DNA of 64,000 nucleotides, taken from contig NZ_CP053441.1 in NCBI RefSeq assembly GCF_000769405.2, positions 428,831-492,830 on the forward strand, given 5' to 3'. Position 1 is the stretch's first letter. Every line of letters begins with the position of its first letter. The stretch comes from Rhizobium brockwellii. Lineage in GTDB: Bacteria; Pseudomonadota; Alphaproteobacteria; Rhizobiales; Rhizobiaceae. The translations under genes and the position numbers were made by a program. Under the pieces are notes generated by a model. The model worked only from the letters and a program-made list of their open reading frames with translations, searched no databases and was not told the DNA's origin. Shown here piece after piece: positions 26,023 to 34,813 of the stretch.

Positions 26023-26664
26023 TTACATTGCCGGCTGGACGGAGCCCCGAGAGCGTATCCGTGCCGCCCGGGTCGCAAGCGCCATCACGGCCTCAGCCGT
26101 AAGCGGAGACGCATCCTCCGGCAGCGAGATCATTGCAATATCGAGCTTGTCGTAATCGACCATGTAGTAACCCGATGCGGTTTCGATGACTGCCTCAGGC
26201 CTGATCGCCAATAGATCCTGCGCCATCGTGCCGACGAACATTGGGCCGCCCCAGATGTAACGGAAGGCATAGACCGGTATGCCCTGAGCCGAGGTGCCGA
26301 GCCGCCGGATATCGGTCTTCAGGCGGCGATCGGACCACGAGCCGCCGCTGGAACTCGATGAACTGCTCGAACTGGAGGAGCTAGAGGAACTGCTAGAGCC
26401 AGAGCCGCCGCCCATGCCGCCGCCAGAGCTGGAATTCCCACTCGAGCTGTTCTCAGAGCGGGCGAAAGCCGGTTGATTGCTCGTTGTGGGCACTCTTCTG
26501 ACGGTGGACGTGGTTCTCCTGGTAGGCGTGACGCTCCTGGCGGGCTCTTCACTGGCGAACAGTGTCCTCGCGCCTGGGTCGAAGATGCAACTTTGTAGGA
26601 TTGCGCCGGAACCTGCGATGAATGTCGAGCACAATAGGACACGGATGATTAGCTTGCTTTTCAT
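26023..26664 (-). CDS. Lipoprotein with poly-Ser linker and S74-type (tail-fibre chaperone) domain
   Basis: 213 residues. Signal with lipobox LQSC (Cys26) predicts lipidation. Residues 30-88 are Ser/Thr/Gly/Arg-rich, followed by an uninterrupted run of 17 Ser (about 91-107), encoded by mixed TCN and AGY codons. Then comes SDRRLKTDIRRLG, the opening of the peptidase S74 / intramolecular chaperone domain with its Ser-Asp...Lys dyad, continuing YAFRYIWGG, FVGTMAQDLL and GYYMVDYDKL. In phage tail fibres this domain trimerises the chain and cuts itself off. Here it follows an unordered linker rather than a fibre. Co-transcribed with the ICMT-like gene. Confidence 0.8.
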   Translation of the reverse strand: MKSKLIIRVLLCSTFIAGSGAILQSCIFDPGARTLFASEEPARSVTPTRRTTSTVRRVPTTSNQPAFARSENSSSGNSSSGGGMGGGSGSSSSSSSSSSSSSSSSSGGSWSDRRLKTDIRRLGTSAQGIPVYAFRYIWGGPMFVGTMAQDLLAIRPEAVIETASGYYMVDYDKLDIAMISLPEDASPLTAEAVMALATRAARIRSRGSVQPAM

Positions 26665-26688
26665 GTAGGGCGCCCCCGGACCGCCGTT

Positions 26689-29268
26689 TCAGAAGAGATC
26701 ATACCTCGGATTTCGCTTGACCCAGGTCGCTTTGGCGAGTTTGACGAGCCTGTCATCGAGCGACTTGGTCTTCGGAATTGTCTTTTTTTCCTGAGCGGTC
26801 AGCTCGGCGGCAAAGGCGGCCTCCGCTTTTTTCTTGGCAGCGCCAGGCATCCTCTTGAGTTCCGCGAGCGCCTGGTTCTTCGGATCGCCGCTGCCTGGCA
26901 TGTTGATGGCTGTCGCCAGCGCGAAATAACGTGATGCGATTGCGAGGCTGTCAGCGTCCGCGCCCTCTTCCTTCGCGAGCATCGCGCGGTCGAGTGCACC
27001 CCAATAGTCGCCGCGTTCCGCGCCCGCCTCAAGCCACTTCACCGCTTCCGCCTTGTCCGCGGCAACGCCGATACCGTCGCGGTACATGCGCCCGAGGTTT
27101 GTCGGGGCATAGGGCTGACCGCCCTCCGCTGCCCGCGTGAAAAGGTCGAGCGCTTTCGGGAGATCCTCTGGAGCGCCTTTTCCGAAACGGTAGACCAGCG
27201 CAAGATTGTTCAGCGAATAGATGTCGTTACGCTGCACGCCGGCTTCGTAGAAGCGGATGCCCCGCTCTGGATCGGCCGGAACGTTGACGCCGTTGAGGAA
27301 GATATAGCCGAGCTCGTTCATCGCATAGGTATGGCCGAGATCGGCGGCCTGCAGCATCAAGCGCAACCCCAGCTGTTGATCGGCCTTGGTGCCGCGGCCG
27401 TAGTAGAGGGCCTTGCCGTAGCTATGCAGGGCAAAGGGATCGCCCTTGGCCGCACCACCCTTGGCGATCTCGCTTGCCTTGGCTGCGTCGCGCGGCACGG
27501 AGGCGCCGAACTCGTAAAGACTCGACAGTTCATAGATCGCCCGGACATGCCCGGCATCCATTGCCTTGCTGATCGTCGCAAAAGCCGTCTTGGCGTCGCG
27601 GTTGGCAAGCTGGGCACGGCCAAGTTGATAGACGAAGCGCGCCACCTCGGGATAGGCCTTTATTGCCTCCGTGCAGGCCGACAGTGCTTCATCGGCGTCG
27701 ATCTCGTTCGGCAACTTGCCTGCCGTCACGCCCTGCAGGTCGAGGGGGGCTGCGGCTGCGGTGTCGCAGGCGTCGAGCTTCGGCTTGAAAGTGACGGTCG
27801 CCGGCGGCAAGTCGTCATTGGCTGCCTGCAGCGTCAGGGCGAAAGGCTGGTTTTCAGTGCCGATCTGCGGCTCGTAGGAAAGCGCCGGGATATCGGCAGC
27901 TTCAAGCACATGGCCGAGCCCGATCACCCGGTCTCCGGCGCGCAGCGTGCCCTTGTCGGGCAGGGCCGCGACCTTGAAGGTCATCTCCGCGGCCGATGCT
28001 GGCACGACCGGCAGGCTGGCTTCTACAGGGCCGACGCCGATCGTCGTGTCGACGTCGCGCGGCAGCGTCTTCAGATAGGCGTCGGCATCGGCAAGCCGCA
28101 CCTGTTTTTCCTGCTCGAGCTGGGCGATCTTGGCGCCGGCGTCGGCCGAGACGGTGATCGCGACGACGCCCTGCGCCGCCTGACCGTATGGATCGCTCAC
28201 GGTATAGCCAATCAGGCCGACGGTTCCGGCGGCAACACCGGATGAATCATAGGTCAGCGCCGTCAGTGCCGCGGCCGGCATCTTTGCGCCCTGCTCGACC
28301 GGCTTGCCGTCGAAGCTGAGCTTGCCGGTCTTGGGAAGCTGGTTGACGGTGACGAGCAGCGCCGAGCCGGTCTCGTCATGCGGCGGAGCGATCGGCAATT
28401 TGGTCGTGGCCGCACCCTCCGGCACGCTCACCTGCTGCATCGATTCGACGCTCGGCGGCGGCGGCGCCGGAATGAAATAGAAGCTGTCCATCAGTGACGA
28501 GTTTTCCCAGGGAACCTGCTTGCCGCCGGTCATGGCCATCACGTCGCGGCGCACATCGGTCAGGACTTGGCGGATTTCCTTGTTGGGTTCGCTGGCGCGC
28601 TTGATGAAGGATTCGGAATAGGGGCTGAGCGCGCCGGCGCCATCGAGCGCCACCTGGCCGGGTTCGGTGGAAAAGGCGATGAGGCTGCCGAGATCGCTGT
28701 CGATGCGCGCAAGTCCGCGTGTCGTGCCGACCGGTTCCAGTTTTTCCGCCATCCAGAATTTCTGGGCATTGAACGGATTGTTGCGGCAGGCGTCGAGGAA
28801 GATCAGCTGCACCCGCGAATTCTGCTTGAGATGGTTCAGGATGAGGTCGAGCGGCATGGTCTGCGTCTCGACGTCATAGGGCGTCTCCAGCGTTGCATCG
28901 ACCGGCACGATGAAATTCTGGCCGCCCACCTGGATACCGTGGCCCGAATAATAGATGAGGCCGGCCTCGGCATTGCTGGTCGAACGCAGGAAGCGGCGCA
29001 CCGTATCTTCGAGCCCGATGCGGTCGACATTAATGCCGATCGTCACATCGAAACCGGCCGCGCGCAACGTGGTCGCGACCTCTTCGACATCATTGGCAGG
29101 ATTGGGAAGCGAGGGTAGCGTCTTGTAGACCGAGTTGCCGATGACGAGGGCGACGCGGCGTCCGCTCTCTTCGGTGATCGCGGCAAATGCCGTGCCGATC
29201 GATAACAGCATTGCTGCGACGATCAGCAGATAAGTGCACAGTCTCTTGACGCAGCGAAACTTGGGCAT
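26689..29268 (-). CDS. Secreted caspase-like peptidase with Sel1/TPR repeats
   Basis: 859 residues, signal peptide 1-30. C14 caspase domain (about 37-265) with intact His110 (YYSGHGIQVGG) and Cys161 (IFLDACRNNPF). A middle region (290-530) has two beta-sandwich-like stretches, then Cys-containing TPR and five or more Sel1-like repeats (about 560-790, for example AMNELGYIFLNG, SLNNLALVYRFGKG, APTNLGRMYRDG). Sel1 repeats mediate protein contacts. This architecture is known in rhizobial caspase homologues. It is transcribed toward the S74/ICMT pair, 24 bases from it, so the three genes can form one unit. The intact dyad contrasts with the Gln-substituted domain in the trypsin fusion. Confidence 0.9.
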   Translation of the reverse strand: MPKFRCVKRLCTYLLIVAAMLLSIGTAFAAITEESGRRVALVIGNSVYKTLPSLPNPANDVEEVATTLRAAGFDVTIGINVDRIGLEDTVRRFLRSTSNAEAGLIYYSGHGIQVGGQNFIVPVDATLETPYDVETQTMPLDLILNHLKQNSRVQLIFLDACRNNPFNAQKFWMAEKLEPVGTTRGLARIDSDLGSLIAFSTEPGQVALDGAGALSPYSESFIKRASEPNKEIRQVLTDVRRDVMAMTGGKQVPWENSSLMDSFYFIPAPPPPSVESMQQVSVPEGAATTKLPIAPPHDETGSALLVTVNQLPKTGKLSFDGKPVEQGAKMPAAALTALTYDSSGVAAGTVGLIGYTVSDPYGQAAQGVVAITVSADAGAKIAQLEQEKQVRLADADAYLKTLPRDVDTTIGVGPVEASLPVVPASAAEMTFKVAALPDKGTLRAGDRVIGLGHVLEAADIPALSYEPQIGTENQPFALTLQAANDDLPPATVTFKPKLDACDTAAAAPLDLQGVTAGKLPNEIDADEALSACTEAIKAYPEVARFVYQLGRAQLANRDAKTAFATISKAMDAGHVRAIYELSSLYEFGASVPRDAAKASEIAKGGAAKGDPFALHSYGKALYYGRGTKADQQLGLRLMLQAADLGHTYAMNELGYIFLNGVNVPADPERGIRFYEAGVQRNDIYSLNNLALVYRFGKGAPEDLPKALDLFTRAAEGGQPYAPTNLGRMYRDGIGVAADKAEAVKWLEAGAERGDYWGALDRAMLAKEEGADADSLAIASRYFALATAINMPGSGDPKNQALAELKRMPGAAKKKAEAAFAAELTAQEKKTIPKTKSLDDRLVKLAKATWVKRNPRYDLF

Positions 29269-29512
29269 GGCTCGATCGCAAACATTCTATTGTCTAAGTT
29301 CAATAAAATTTGCTGGCCTGCTGGTGCTAGGCCCCCTCCGCATTCACATTGCAAAGCTATTCCTCGGCGCTCTAAAAAGCAAGCTGCGCCGCCTCCAAGT
29401 GAATTGGAGCAGTCCCGTCAGATTGGAAGCCCATAGTCGACAGGAAAGACTGTCGAAATCAAGAAATTATAATGCGGCTGGCATCGGATACGTCAGCTGC
29501 GGTGAAGTTTCC

Positions 29513-30790
29513 TTAACCTCGAAACGTATAGTTGCTGATCGAGGCCGGTTTCATCTCGATGGAGAAGCCCGGCAGAGTGGGCGGCATATAGGCGGCGTTC
29601 TCGATCAGGCAGGGGTCGAGGAAGTTTTCGTGCAGGTGATCGACATATTCGATGACGCGGCCGTCCTTAGTGCCCGACACCGCGACGTAATCGATCATCG
29701 ACAGATGCTGCACATATTCGCAAAGGCCGACGCCGCCGGCATGCGGCCAGACCGGCAGGTCGAATTTGGCGGCGATCAGCAAGACCGAGAGCACCTCGTT
29801 CAGCCCGCCGATGCGGCAGGAATCGATCTGCACGATGTCGATCGCGCCCTCGGCGATGAACTGCTTGAACATGATGCGGTTCTGGCACATCTCGCCGGTC
29901 GCGACTTTCACCGGGCCGATCGCCTGGCGGATCTTGCGGTGGCCGGCGACATCGTCGGGGCTGGTGGGTTCCTCGATGAAGAAGGGCTTGGCGAAGGAGA
30001 GCGCCTTGACCCAGTCGATCGCCTGGCCGACTTCCCACACCTGGTTGGCGTCGATCATCAGGTAGCGGTCGGGGCCGATCACCTCGCGGGCGATCCTGAG
30101 GCGGCGGATATCGTCTTCCAGGTCGCGGCCGACCTTCATCTTGATATGGTTGAAGCCGGCATCGATTGCCTCCTGGCAGAGGCGGCGCAGCTTTTCGTCG
30201 TCGTAGCCGAGCCAGCCGGCCGAGGTCGTGTAGCAGGCGTAGCCCTCTTTTTCGAGGATGGCGATGCGCTCCGCCTTGCCCGCCTCGGCGCGCTTCAGGA
30301 TTTCGACCGCCTCGTCGCGCGTCAGCACGTCGGTGAGATAGCGGTAGTCGACGATATCGGCGATCTCTCCCGGCGACATCTCGGCGACGAGCCGCCAGAC
30401 GGGTTTGCCGGCCTGTTTGGCGAGCAGGTCCCAGACGGCGTTGACGACCGCGCCCGTCGCCAAGTGGATGGCGCCCTTTTCCGGGCCGATCCAGCGCAGC
30501 TGGCTATCGCTGGTCAGATGCCGCCAGAAGGCGCCGGGATGGGCGAGAACTTCTGTGAGATCAGCGCCGACGACGAGGTGGCGCATCGCCTCGATCGCCA
30601 TGCAGCAAATGTCGTTGCCGCGGCCGATGGTGAAGGTCAGGCCGTGGCCGGCAAGGCCGGGCGCATCCGTATCGAGAATGACGTAGGCCGCCGAATAATC
30701 CGGATCGGGGTTCATCGCATCGGATCCATCCAGGCTTTGCGACGTGGGAAAGCGGAGATCGAAGACACGAAGGTCGGTGATGCGGGTCAT
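29513..30790 (-). CDS. L-fuconate dehydratase
   Basis: 425 residues from ATG 30790 (GGAAGA eight bases upstream). Mandelate-racemase/enolase-superfamily enzyme: KMKVGRD supplies the KxK acid/base Lys, metal ligands lie in DANQVWEV, FIEEPTSPDDV and GEMCQNR, and the His is in PHAGGVGLCEYV. The N-terminus (DLRFPTSQSLDGSDAMNPDP) is characteristic of L-fuconate dehydratase, which converts L-fuconate to 2-keto-3-deoxy-L-fuconate. Context agrees: an SDR dehydrogenase upstream, an IclR regulator and a fuconolactonase. Full family length. Confidence 0.9.
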   Translation of the reverse strand: MTRITDLRVFDLRFPTSQSLDGSDAMNPDPDYSAAYVILDTDAPGLAGHGLTFTIGRGNDICCMAIEAMRHLVVGADLTEVLAHPGAFWRHLTSDSQLRWIGPEKGAIHLATGAVVNAVWDLLAKQAGKPVWRLVAEMSPGEIADIVDYRYLTDVLTRDEAVEILKRAEAGKAERIAILEKEGYACYTTSAGWLGYDDEKLRRLCQEAIDAGFNHIKMKVGRDLEDDIRRLRIAREVIGPDRYLMIDANQVWEVGQAIDWVKALSFAKPFFIEEPTSPDDVAGHRKIRQAIGPVKVATGEMCQNRIMFKQFIAEGAIDIVQIDSCRIGGLNEVLSVLLIAAKFDLPVWPHAGGVGLCEYVQHLSMIDYVAVSGTKDGRVIEYVDHLHENFLDPCLIENAAYMPPTLPGFSIEMKPASISNYTFRG

Positions 30791-30882
30791 GGTGTTTCTT
30801 CCGATTTGTGGGCCGACCACATGGGGTCGATTGCTGGGGCCGGACCGGCCGACGGGACTGCCGGCCGCATCGTCGGCTGAAA

Positions 30883-31617
30883 TCAGATCGTCCAGCCGCC
30901 GTCGATGGCGATCGCCTGGCCCGACGTGTAGGTGGCGCCGGCGAGATAGACGGCGAGATCGGCGATCTCTTCCGGCGAGCCCAGCCGGCCCATCGGCTGG
31001 CGGGCGATGAAGGCGGCGCGCGCGGCGTCGTAATCGCCCTGAGCCCGCATGCGGTCCTGCAGCGACGGGCTTTCCACCGTTCCCGGGCAGATGGCGTTGC
31101 AGCGGATGCCCTGACCGACGTAATCGGCGGCAACGGCTTTGGTGAGCCCGATCACCGCCGCCTTGGTAACGCCATAGGCGAAGCGGTTCGGCACGCCCTT
31201 GATGCTGGAGGCGACGGAGGCCATGTTGATGATCGCCCCGTCCTTGCGCTCGATCATGCCGGGCAGCACGGCGCGGATGGTGCGAATCATCGCCTTGACG
31301 TTGAGGTCGAAGGCGAATTCGAGATCGGAATCCTTCATCTCGAGGATCGAGCCGGCATGGACGAAGCCGGCGCAGTTGAATAGCACGTCAACAGCGCCGA
31401 TCTCGGCGACCAGAGCCTTGACCGCATCCTCTTCGAGCACGTTCAGCTTGTGCGTGGAAACCCCGGTTTCCGCGGCGAGCGTCGCTAAGGCCTCGGTGTT
31501 GATGTCTGTCGCGTGAACCTTGGCGCCGATCGCGGCAAAGGCTGCCGCCGTCGCCCGGCCGATGCCCTGGCCGGCGGCGGTGATGAGAACGGTCTTGCCG
31601 GAAAGTCTGTTTGTCAT
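30883..31617 (-). CDS. SDR dehydrogenase, probably 2-keto-3-deoxy-L-fuconate dehydrogenase
   Basis: 244 residues, classical SDR: cofactor motif TAAGQGIG (12-19), NCAG (82-85), catalytic Ser in NMASVAS and Tyr-x3-Lys in YGVTKAA. An Asp after the second strand (ATDIN) points to NAD rather than NADP. Position next to fuconate dehydratase indicates oxidation of 2-keto-3-deoxy-L-fuconate, as in the Xanthomonas non-phosphorylated L-fucose pathway; L-fucose dehydrogenase is the alternative. The dehydratase gene follows 92 bases downstream. Confidence 0.82.
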   Translation of the reverse strand: MTNRLSGKTVLITAAGQGIGRATAAAFAAIGAKVHATDINTEALATLAAETGVSTHKLNVLEEDAVKALVAEIGAVDVLFNCAGFVHAGSILEMKDSDLEFAFDLNVKAMIRTIRAVLPGMIERKDGAIINMASVASSIKGVPNRFAYGVTKAAVIGLTKAVAADYVGQGIRCNAICPGTVESPSLQDRMRAQGDYDAARAAFIARQPMGRLGSPEEIADLAVYLAGATYTSGQAIAIDGGWTI

Positions 31618-32091
31618 GTCACGGGCCTTTTCTGGAATTGTCTACGCTGGACGATGGAGTGCGGTTGATGTCTTGGCGAAGCTCGGTCGTGATGGAGTGC
31701 CTGTCCATCATCGTCCGCCATTCGCCCTCTTTGAGCGTTTCGACCGGGTTCTGGCAAGACATTCGGCCCGCCCATTGCGCCGGTCTGCTTCCGGATGTGT
31801 GCGGCTCTCTGTCTTAAATGGAGGAGTTGGCGCTGTTGCACAGGCAGATCAGCGCCGGATCCTGCCGAACGGCAGCATGTGGACGCTTGTCTTTGCCGAC
31901 CTTGGCTGGCTCCGGGGCCGATGACCATTCCCATGCGCTGCATGGTCTTCCTCCCTGTCCCCGGCCTGCTCTTCAGTGATGATTTGTCTGTTTATAGACA
32001 AACAGACGATTGGCCAAGGGTCAAGTGCGAAGTTTTGCTTTTCCGGCTGCGGTTCTGCGTATATGCAGAATGATATTCACAGGGGGAAGGA
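31618..32091. other. Divergent intergenic region of the fucose genes
   Basis: 474 bases between the SDR gene (minus) and the IclR gene (plus). Short ORFs here have no recognisable coding character. The only structured element is the palindrome at 31986-32007. Confidence 0.6.
31986..32007. promoter_or_regulatory. Candidate IclR operator palindrome
   Basis: GTCTGTTT ATAGAC AAACAGAC is a perfect eight-base inverted repeat; a second overlapping one (TTGTCT GTTTAT AGACAA) starts at 31984. It lies 85 bases upstream of the IclR gene in the region shared with the divergent fucose genes. Confidence 0.5.
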
Positions 32092-32877
32092 ATGGAGACC
32101 GACGAGTCCGACCGCTACCGCGCTCCTGCCCTCGACAAGGGCCTCGATATCCTGGAGTTGCTCGCCGGCGTCGACAGCGGCCTCACCCAGGCCGAAATCG
32201 CCAAGCGGCTCGACCGCAGCCCCAACGAATTCTACCGCATGCTCGACCGGCTGGTGCGCCGCGGTTACGTCACCCGGCTGGATGGCGACCGCTACTCTCT
32301 GACGCTGAAGCTCTTCGGTCTTGCGCAACTGCATGCGCCGGTGCGCCGGCTCGCCTCTTACGCCACGCCGCTGATGCGCGATCTTGCCCAGCGCACGCGC
32401 CAGGCCAATCATCTTGCCGTCTTCGATCGCGGTGCTGCCGTCGTCATTGCCCAACAGGAGGCGCCGGACTATTGGGGATTCTCGATCCGCATCGGCGCCC
32501 ATATCAGCCTCTTCGACACCGGCTCGGGACATGTGCTGCTTGCCTTCCGCAGCGCGGAGGAGCGGGAGATGATGATCTCGGAACATGTGCGCAGCCGCGC
32601 GGAGGTCGAACTCGGGCCCGAATTCTACGATCGTCTCGACCAGATCCGCGAGCGCGGCTACGAGATGATGGCGAGCGCCCAGACATCAGGCGTCTACAAT
32701 CTTTCCGCGCCCGTCCTCGGACCCGACCGCCGCTGCATCGCCGCCCTCACCTGCCCCTTCATCGCGCTCGTCAATGCGCCGTCGGCTCCCGATATTACCC
32801 AGGCGATTACCCTGGTGCAGAAGACCGCCGCCCAGCTTTCGCTACTTGCCGGCGCCGATGTCGTCAATCCGGCCTGA
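32092..32877 (+). CDS. IclR-family regulator of fucose genes
   Basis: 261 residues from ATG 32092, with a purine-rich GGGGAAGG upstream. N-terminal winged helix-turn-helix (GLDILELLAGVDSGLTQAEI, about 16-35, extending to about 75) and C-terminal IclR effector domain (about 90-255) with the usual Cys in LTCPF. Divergent from the dehydratase/SDR pair and directly upstream of the fuconolactonase, so it most likely controls both sides in response to a fucose-pathway intermediate. Confidence 0.88.
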   Translation: METDESDRYRAPALDKGLDILELLAGVDSGLTQAEIAKRLDRSPNEFYRMLDRLVRRGYVTRLDGDRYSLTLKLFGLAQLHAPVRRLASYATPLMRDLAQRTRQANHLAVFDRGAAVVIAQQEAPDYWGFSIRIGAHISLFDTGSGHVLLAFRSAEEREMMISEHVRSRAEVELGPEFYDRLDQIRERGYEMMASAQTSGVYNLSAPVLGPDRRCIAALTCPFIALVNAPSAPDITQAITLVQKTAAQLSLLAGADVVNPA

Positions 32878-32956
32878 GGCCTCAAGAATTTCTATTTGAA
32901 CAATCCATTCACCAGGGATAGCTTTGCGCGAAGCCATTCCTGGAGGAAAAGAAAGC

Positions 32957-33793
32957 GTGTTCATCGACACCCATCTGCACATCATCGACCGGTCGGCGCT
33001 GCCCTATCCCTGGCTCTCAGGCGTGCCTGATCTCGATCATGATTTCCTCTACGAAGCCTATGCGACTGAAGCCCGGCGCTGCGGCATCACCACGGTGCTG
33101 CATATGGAGGTCGACGTCGATCCCGCCGCGATGCAAGCCGAGACCGATCACGTCGCCGGCATCGCCAAAAGGGAAGGCAGTCTGATTGCCGGCGCCATCG
33201 TCTCCTGCCGGCCGGAGGAGGAAAGCTTTGCCGCCTATCTCGAGCGGCAGAAGGCCGATCCCTTTGTCAAGGGGTTCCGCCGCGTGCTGCATGTCGTGCC
33301 CGATGATGTCTCCGAAGGCGCCCTGTTCCGCGAAAACATCAGGCGCATCAGCGGCAGCGGCCTGACCTTCGACCTTTGCACATTGCCGCATCAGGCGAGC
33401 CGTGTGACGGCCCTCGTCGATCTTGCCCCCGACGTGCAGTTCGTGCTCGACCATTGCGGCGTGCCGGATATCCGCTCGGACGCCTTTGAGCCCTGGAAGG
33501 CCGGCATATCAGAGATTGCCCGGCGGCCGAACGTCGTCTGCAAGATCTCTGGCGTCGTCGCCTATGCCGATGCGAAGACCTGGACGGCAGAAACGCTGCA
33601 GCCCTATCTCGAACACGTGATCGCAAGTTTCGGCTGGGACCGCGTCGTCTGGGGCAGCGATTGGCCGGTCTGCACGCTTGGTGGCGGCCTCTCTACCTGG
33701 GTCGCGGCGACCCATGCGATGCTCTCCACCAGCAGCGAGGCAGAGCGCTCGAAGTTGCTTTTCGCCAATGCCCAGCGCCTCTGGTCGCTCTGA
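32957..33793 (+). CDS. Amidohydrolase-family L-fuconolactonase
   Basis: 278 residues from a GTG at 32957, chosen because GGAGGAAAA lies about nine bases upstream and the metal motif FIDTHLHI begins at once; a TTG 33 bases earlier lacks support. Amidohydrolase_2 fold: HxH in THLHI, FVLDHCGVP (His), CKISG, and the C-terminal VVWGSDWPV with the conserved Asp. This family opens sugar lactones, here L-fucono-1,5-lactone, consistent with its position beside fuconate dehydratase. Confidence 0.82.
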   Translation: MFIDTHLHIIDRSALPYPWLSGVPDLDHDFLYEAYATEARRCGITTVLHMEVDVDPAAMQAETDHVAGIAKREGSLIAGAIVSCRPEEESFAAYLERQKADPFVKGFRRVLHVVPDDVSEGALFRENIRRISGSGLTFDLCTLPHQASRVTALVDLAPDVQFVLDHCGVPDIRSDAFEPWKAGISEIARRPNVVCKISGVVAYADAKTWTAETLQPYLEHVIASFGWDRVVWGSDWPVCTLGGGLSTWVAATHAMLSTSSEAERSKLLFANAQRLWSL

Positions 33794-33869
33794 CGTCACA
33801 AAATAAAGCGACCGGTCTCCTGGACGTGCCATTTCGGCATGTTTTTTGTATCATTCTGGGACAAAAAAC

Positions 33870-33884
33870 GCCCGATTTTCGGGC
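33870..33884. terminator. GC hairpin flanked by a six-T/A tract
   Basis: GCCCGA TTT TCGGGC. The T6 tract follows the stem when read on the minus strand, only TTAACT on the plus strand. It is 76 bases after the fuconolactonase stop, so it may end that transcript weakly or block antisense reading. Confidence 0.5.
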
Positions 33885-33995
33885 TTAACTCTATCTGCAT
33901 GCAAGCAATTGCTAGCCTTATTTATCTCGGCTAAAAGTTGTTGACACGGATATGGCGAATGACACCTGTCCGCTGCCTTCAGAAGGGAAAATGAG

Positions 33996-34400
33996 ATGAA
34001 AGAAGAACCGCATTCCGTCGATGTTCACGTCGGAAAGACGATCCGCATCCAGCGTCTGTTGAGGAAAGTTTCTCAGACGGAACTGGGAGATCGCGTTGGC
34101 GTAACGTTCCAGCAGATCCAGAAGTACGAAAAGGGCTCCAACCGCGTTTCCGCCAGCATGCTGGTCGAAATCGCCGGCGCGCTGAAGGTCGATGTCAGGA
34201 CGTTTTTCGACGACCTGTCGACCCCTGACAATGCCAACGACAACCCCGCTCCGAGCGAGGAATTCGTTATTTCGCGCGAAGGCGTGCTTCTCAATGCGGC
34301 GTTCTTTTCGATCAAGAACGAAGCGCTTCGCAAGAAGATCCTGAAGCTCGTCCAGGCGATTGCCAACACCGAACAGTTGGAAACCGAAGCGGCCGAATAG
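33996..34400 (+). CDS. XRE-family transcriptional regulator
   Basis: 134 residues. Helix-turn-helix at about 12-70 (IRIQRLLRKVSQTELGDRVG, then FQQIQKYEKGSNRVSASML), the exact style of rhizobial PraR-like XRE proteins, which repress quorum sensing and attachment genes; this is a paralogue, not clearly PraR. The C-terminal 60 residues are helical and may dimerise. Upstream, AGCAATTGCT (33904-33913) is a perfect palindrome and TTGACA at 33941 a possible -35. Convergent with the small gene at 34481. Confidence 0.82.
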   Translation: MKEEPHSVDVHVGKTIRIQRLLRKVSQTELGDRVGVTFQQIQKYEKGSNRVSASMLVEIAGALKVDVRTFFDDLSTPDNANDNPAPSEEFVISREGVLLNAAFFSIKNEALRKKILKLVQAIANTEQLETEAAE

Positions 34401-34439
34401 ACCGGATGTCCTTCACGCGCCCCCAACGGACCGCATGAA

Positions 34440-34498
34440 GATCAATGGCGATCGATCGGATCAATCGCAATCGATCGGGATCAATGGCGATCGATCAG
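34440..34498. repeat. Three tandem 19-20 bp GATC-rich repeats
   Basis: Units begin at 34440, 34459 and 34479, each close to GATCAATGGCGATCGATCGG. The array overlaps the last codons and stop of the small gene at 34481-34747. Confidence 0.75.
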
Positions 34499-34747
34499 GA
34501 TTAGATTCTCGCTGGCATCCTTCATTGCGATCTTGGCTTTGCTGCCGAGCAGCTTCTCGAGATTGACGTCAAGCTCCCTGTCGGGATCTATGCCGTCCCA
34601 ATCGATGACGACCTGCAGCAGCGCCATGTTCGTCAGGTGCACCAGATTGCGCAGCTGAAGCTTTTCAGCCTCATCCTTGGCTGCCGACAGCAGCCGGAAG
34701 ATCCTTGCGTATTCGCTGCCGGTAGCCTCGTTGTATTGATCAAACAT
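34481..34747 (-). CDS. Small hypothetical protein (88 aa)
   Basis: ATG 34747 with GAGGCGGG upstream at normal spacing; 88 residues, helical, acidic, no Cys, no membrane segment. Pattern YARIFRLLSAAKDEAEKLQL followed by VHLTNMALLQVVIDWDGIDP. I do not recognise a family. Its last codons lie in the tandem repeat. It is 66 bases downstream of TfuA on the same strand and could be the last gene of the RiPP operon. Confidence 0.55.
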   Translation of the reverse strand: MFDQYNEATGSEYARIFRLLSAAKDEAEKLQLRNLVHLTNMALLQVVIDWDGIDPDRELDVNLEKLLGSKAKIAMKDASENLILIDRH

Positions 34748-34813
34748 CGTTCCCGCCTCTTTGGTCGTGGAACCCTACGATTCCCTCACTGCTGCATCTT
34801 TCCGCCGCGACCG

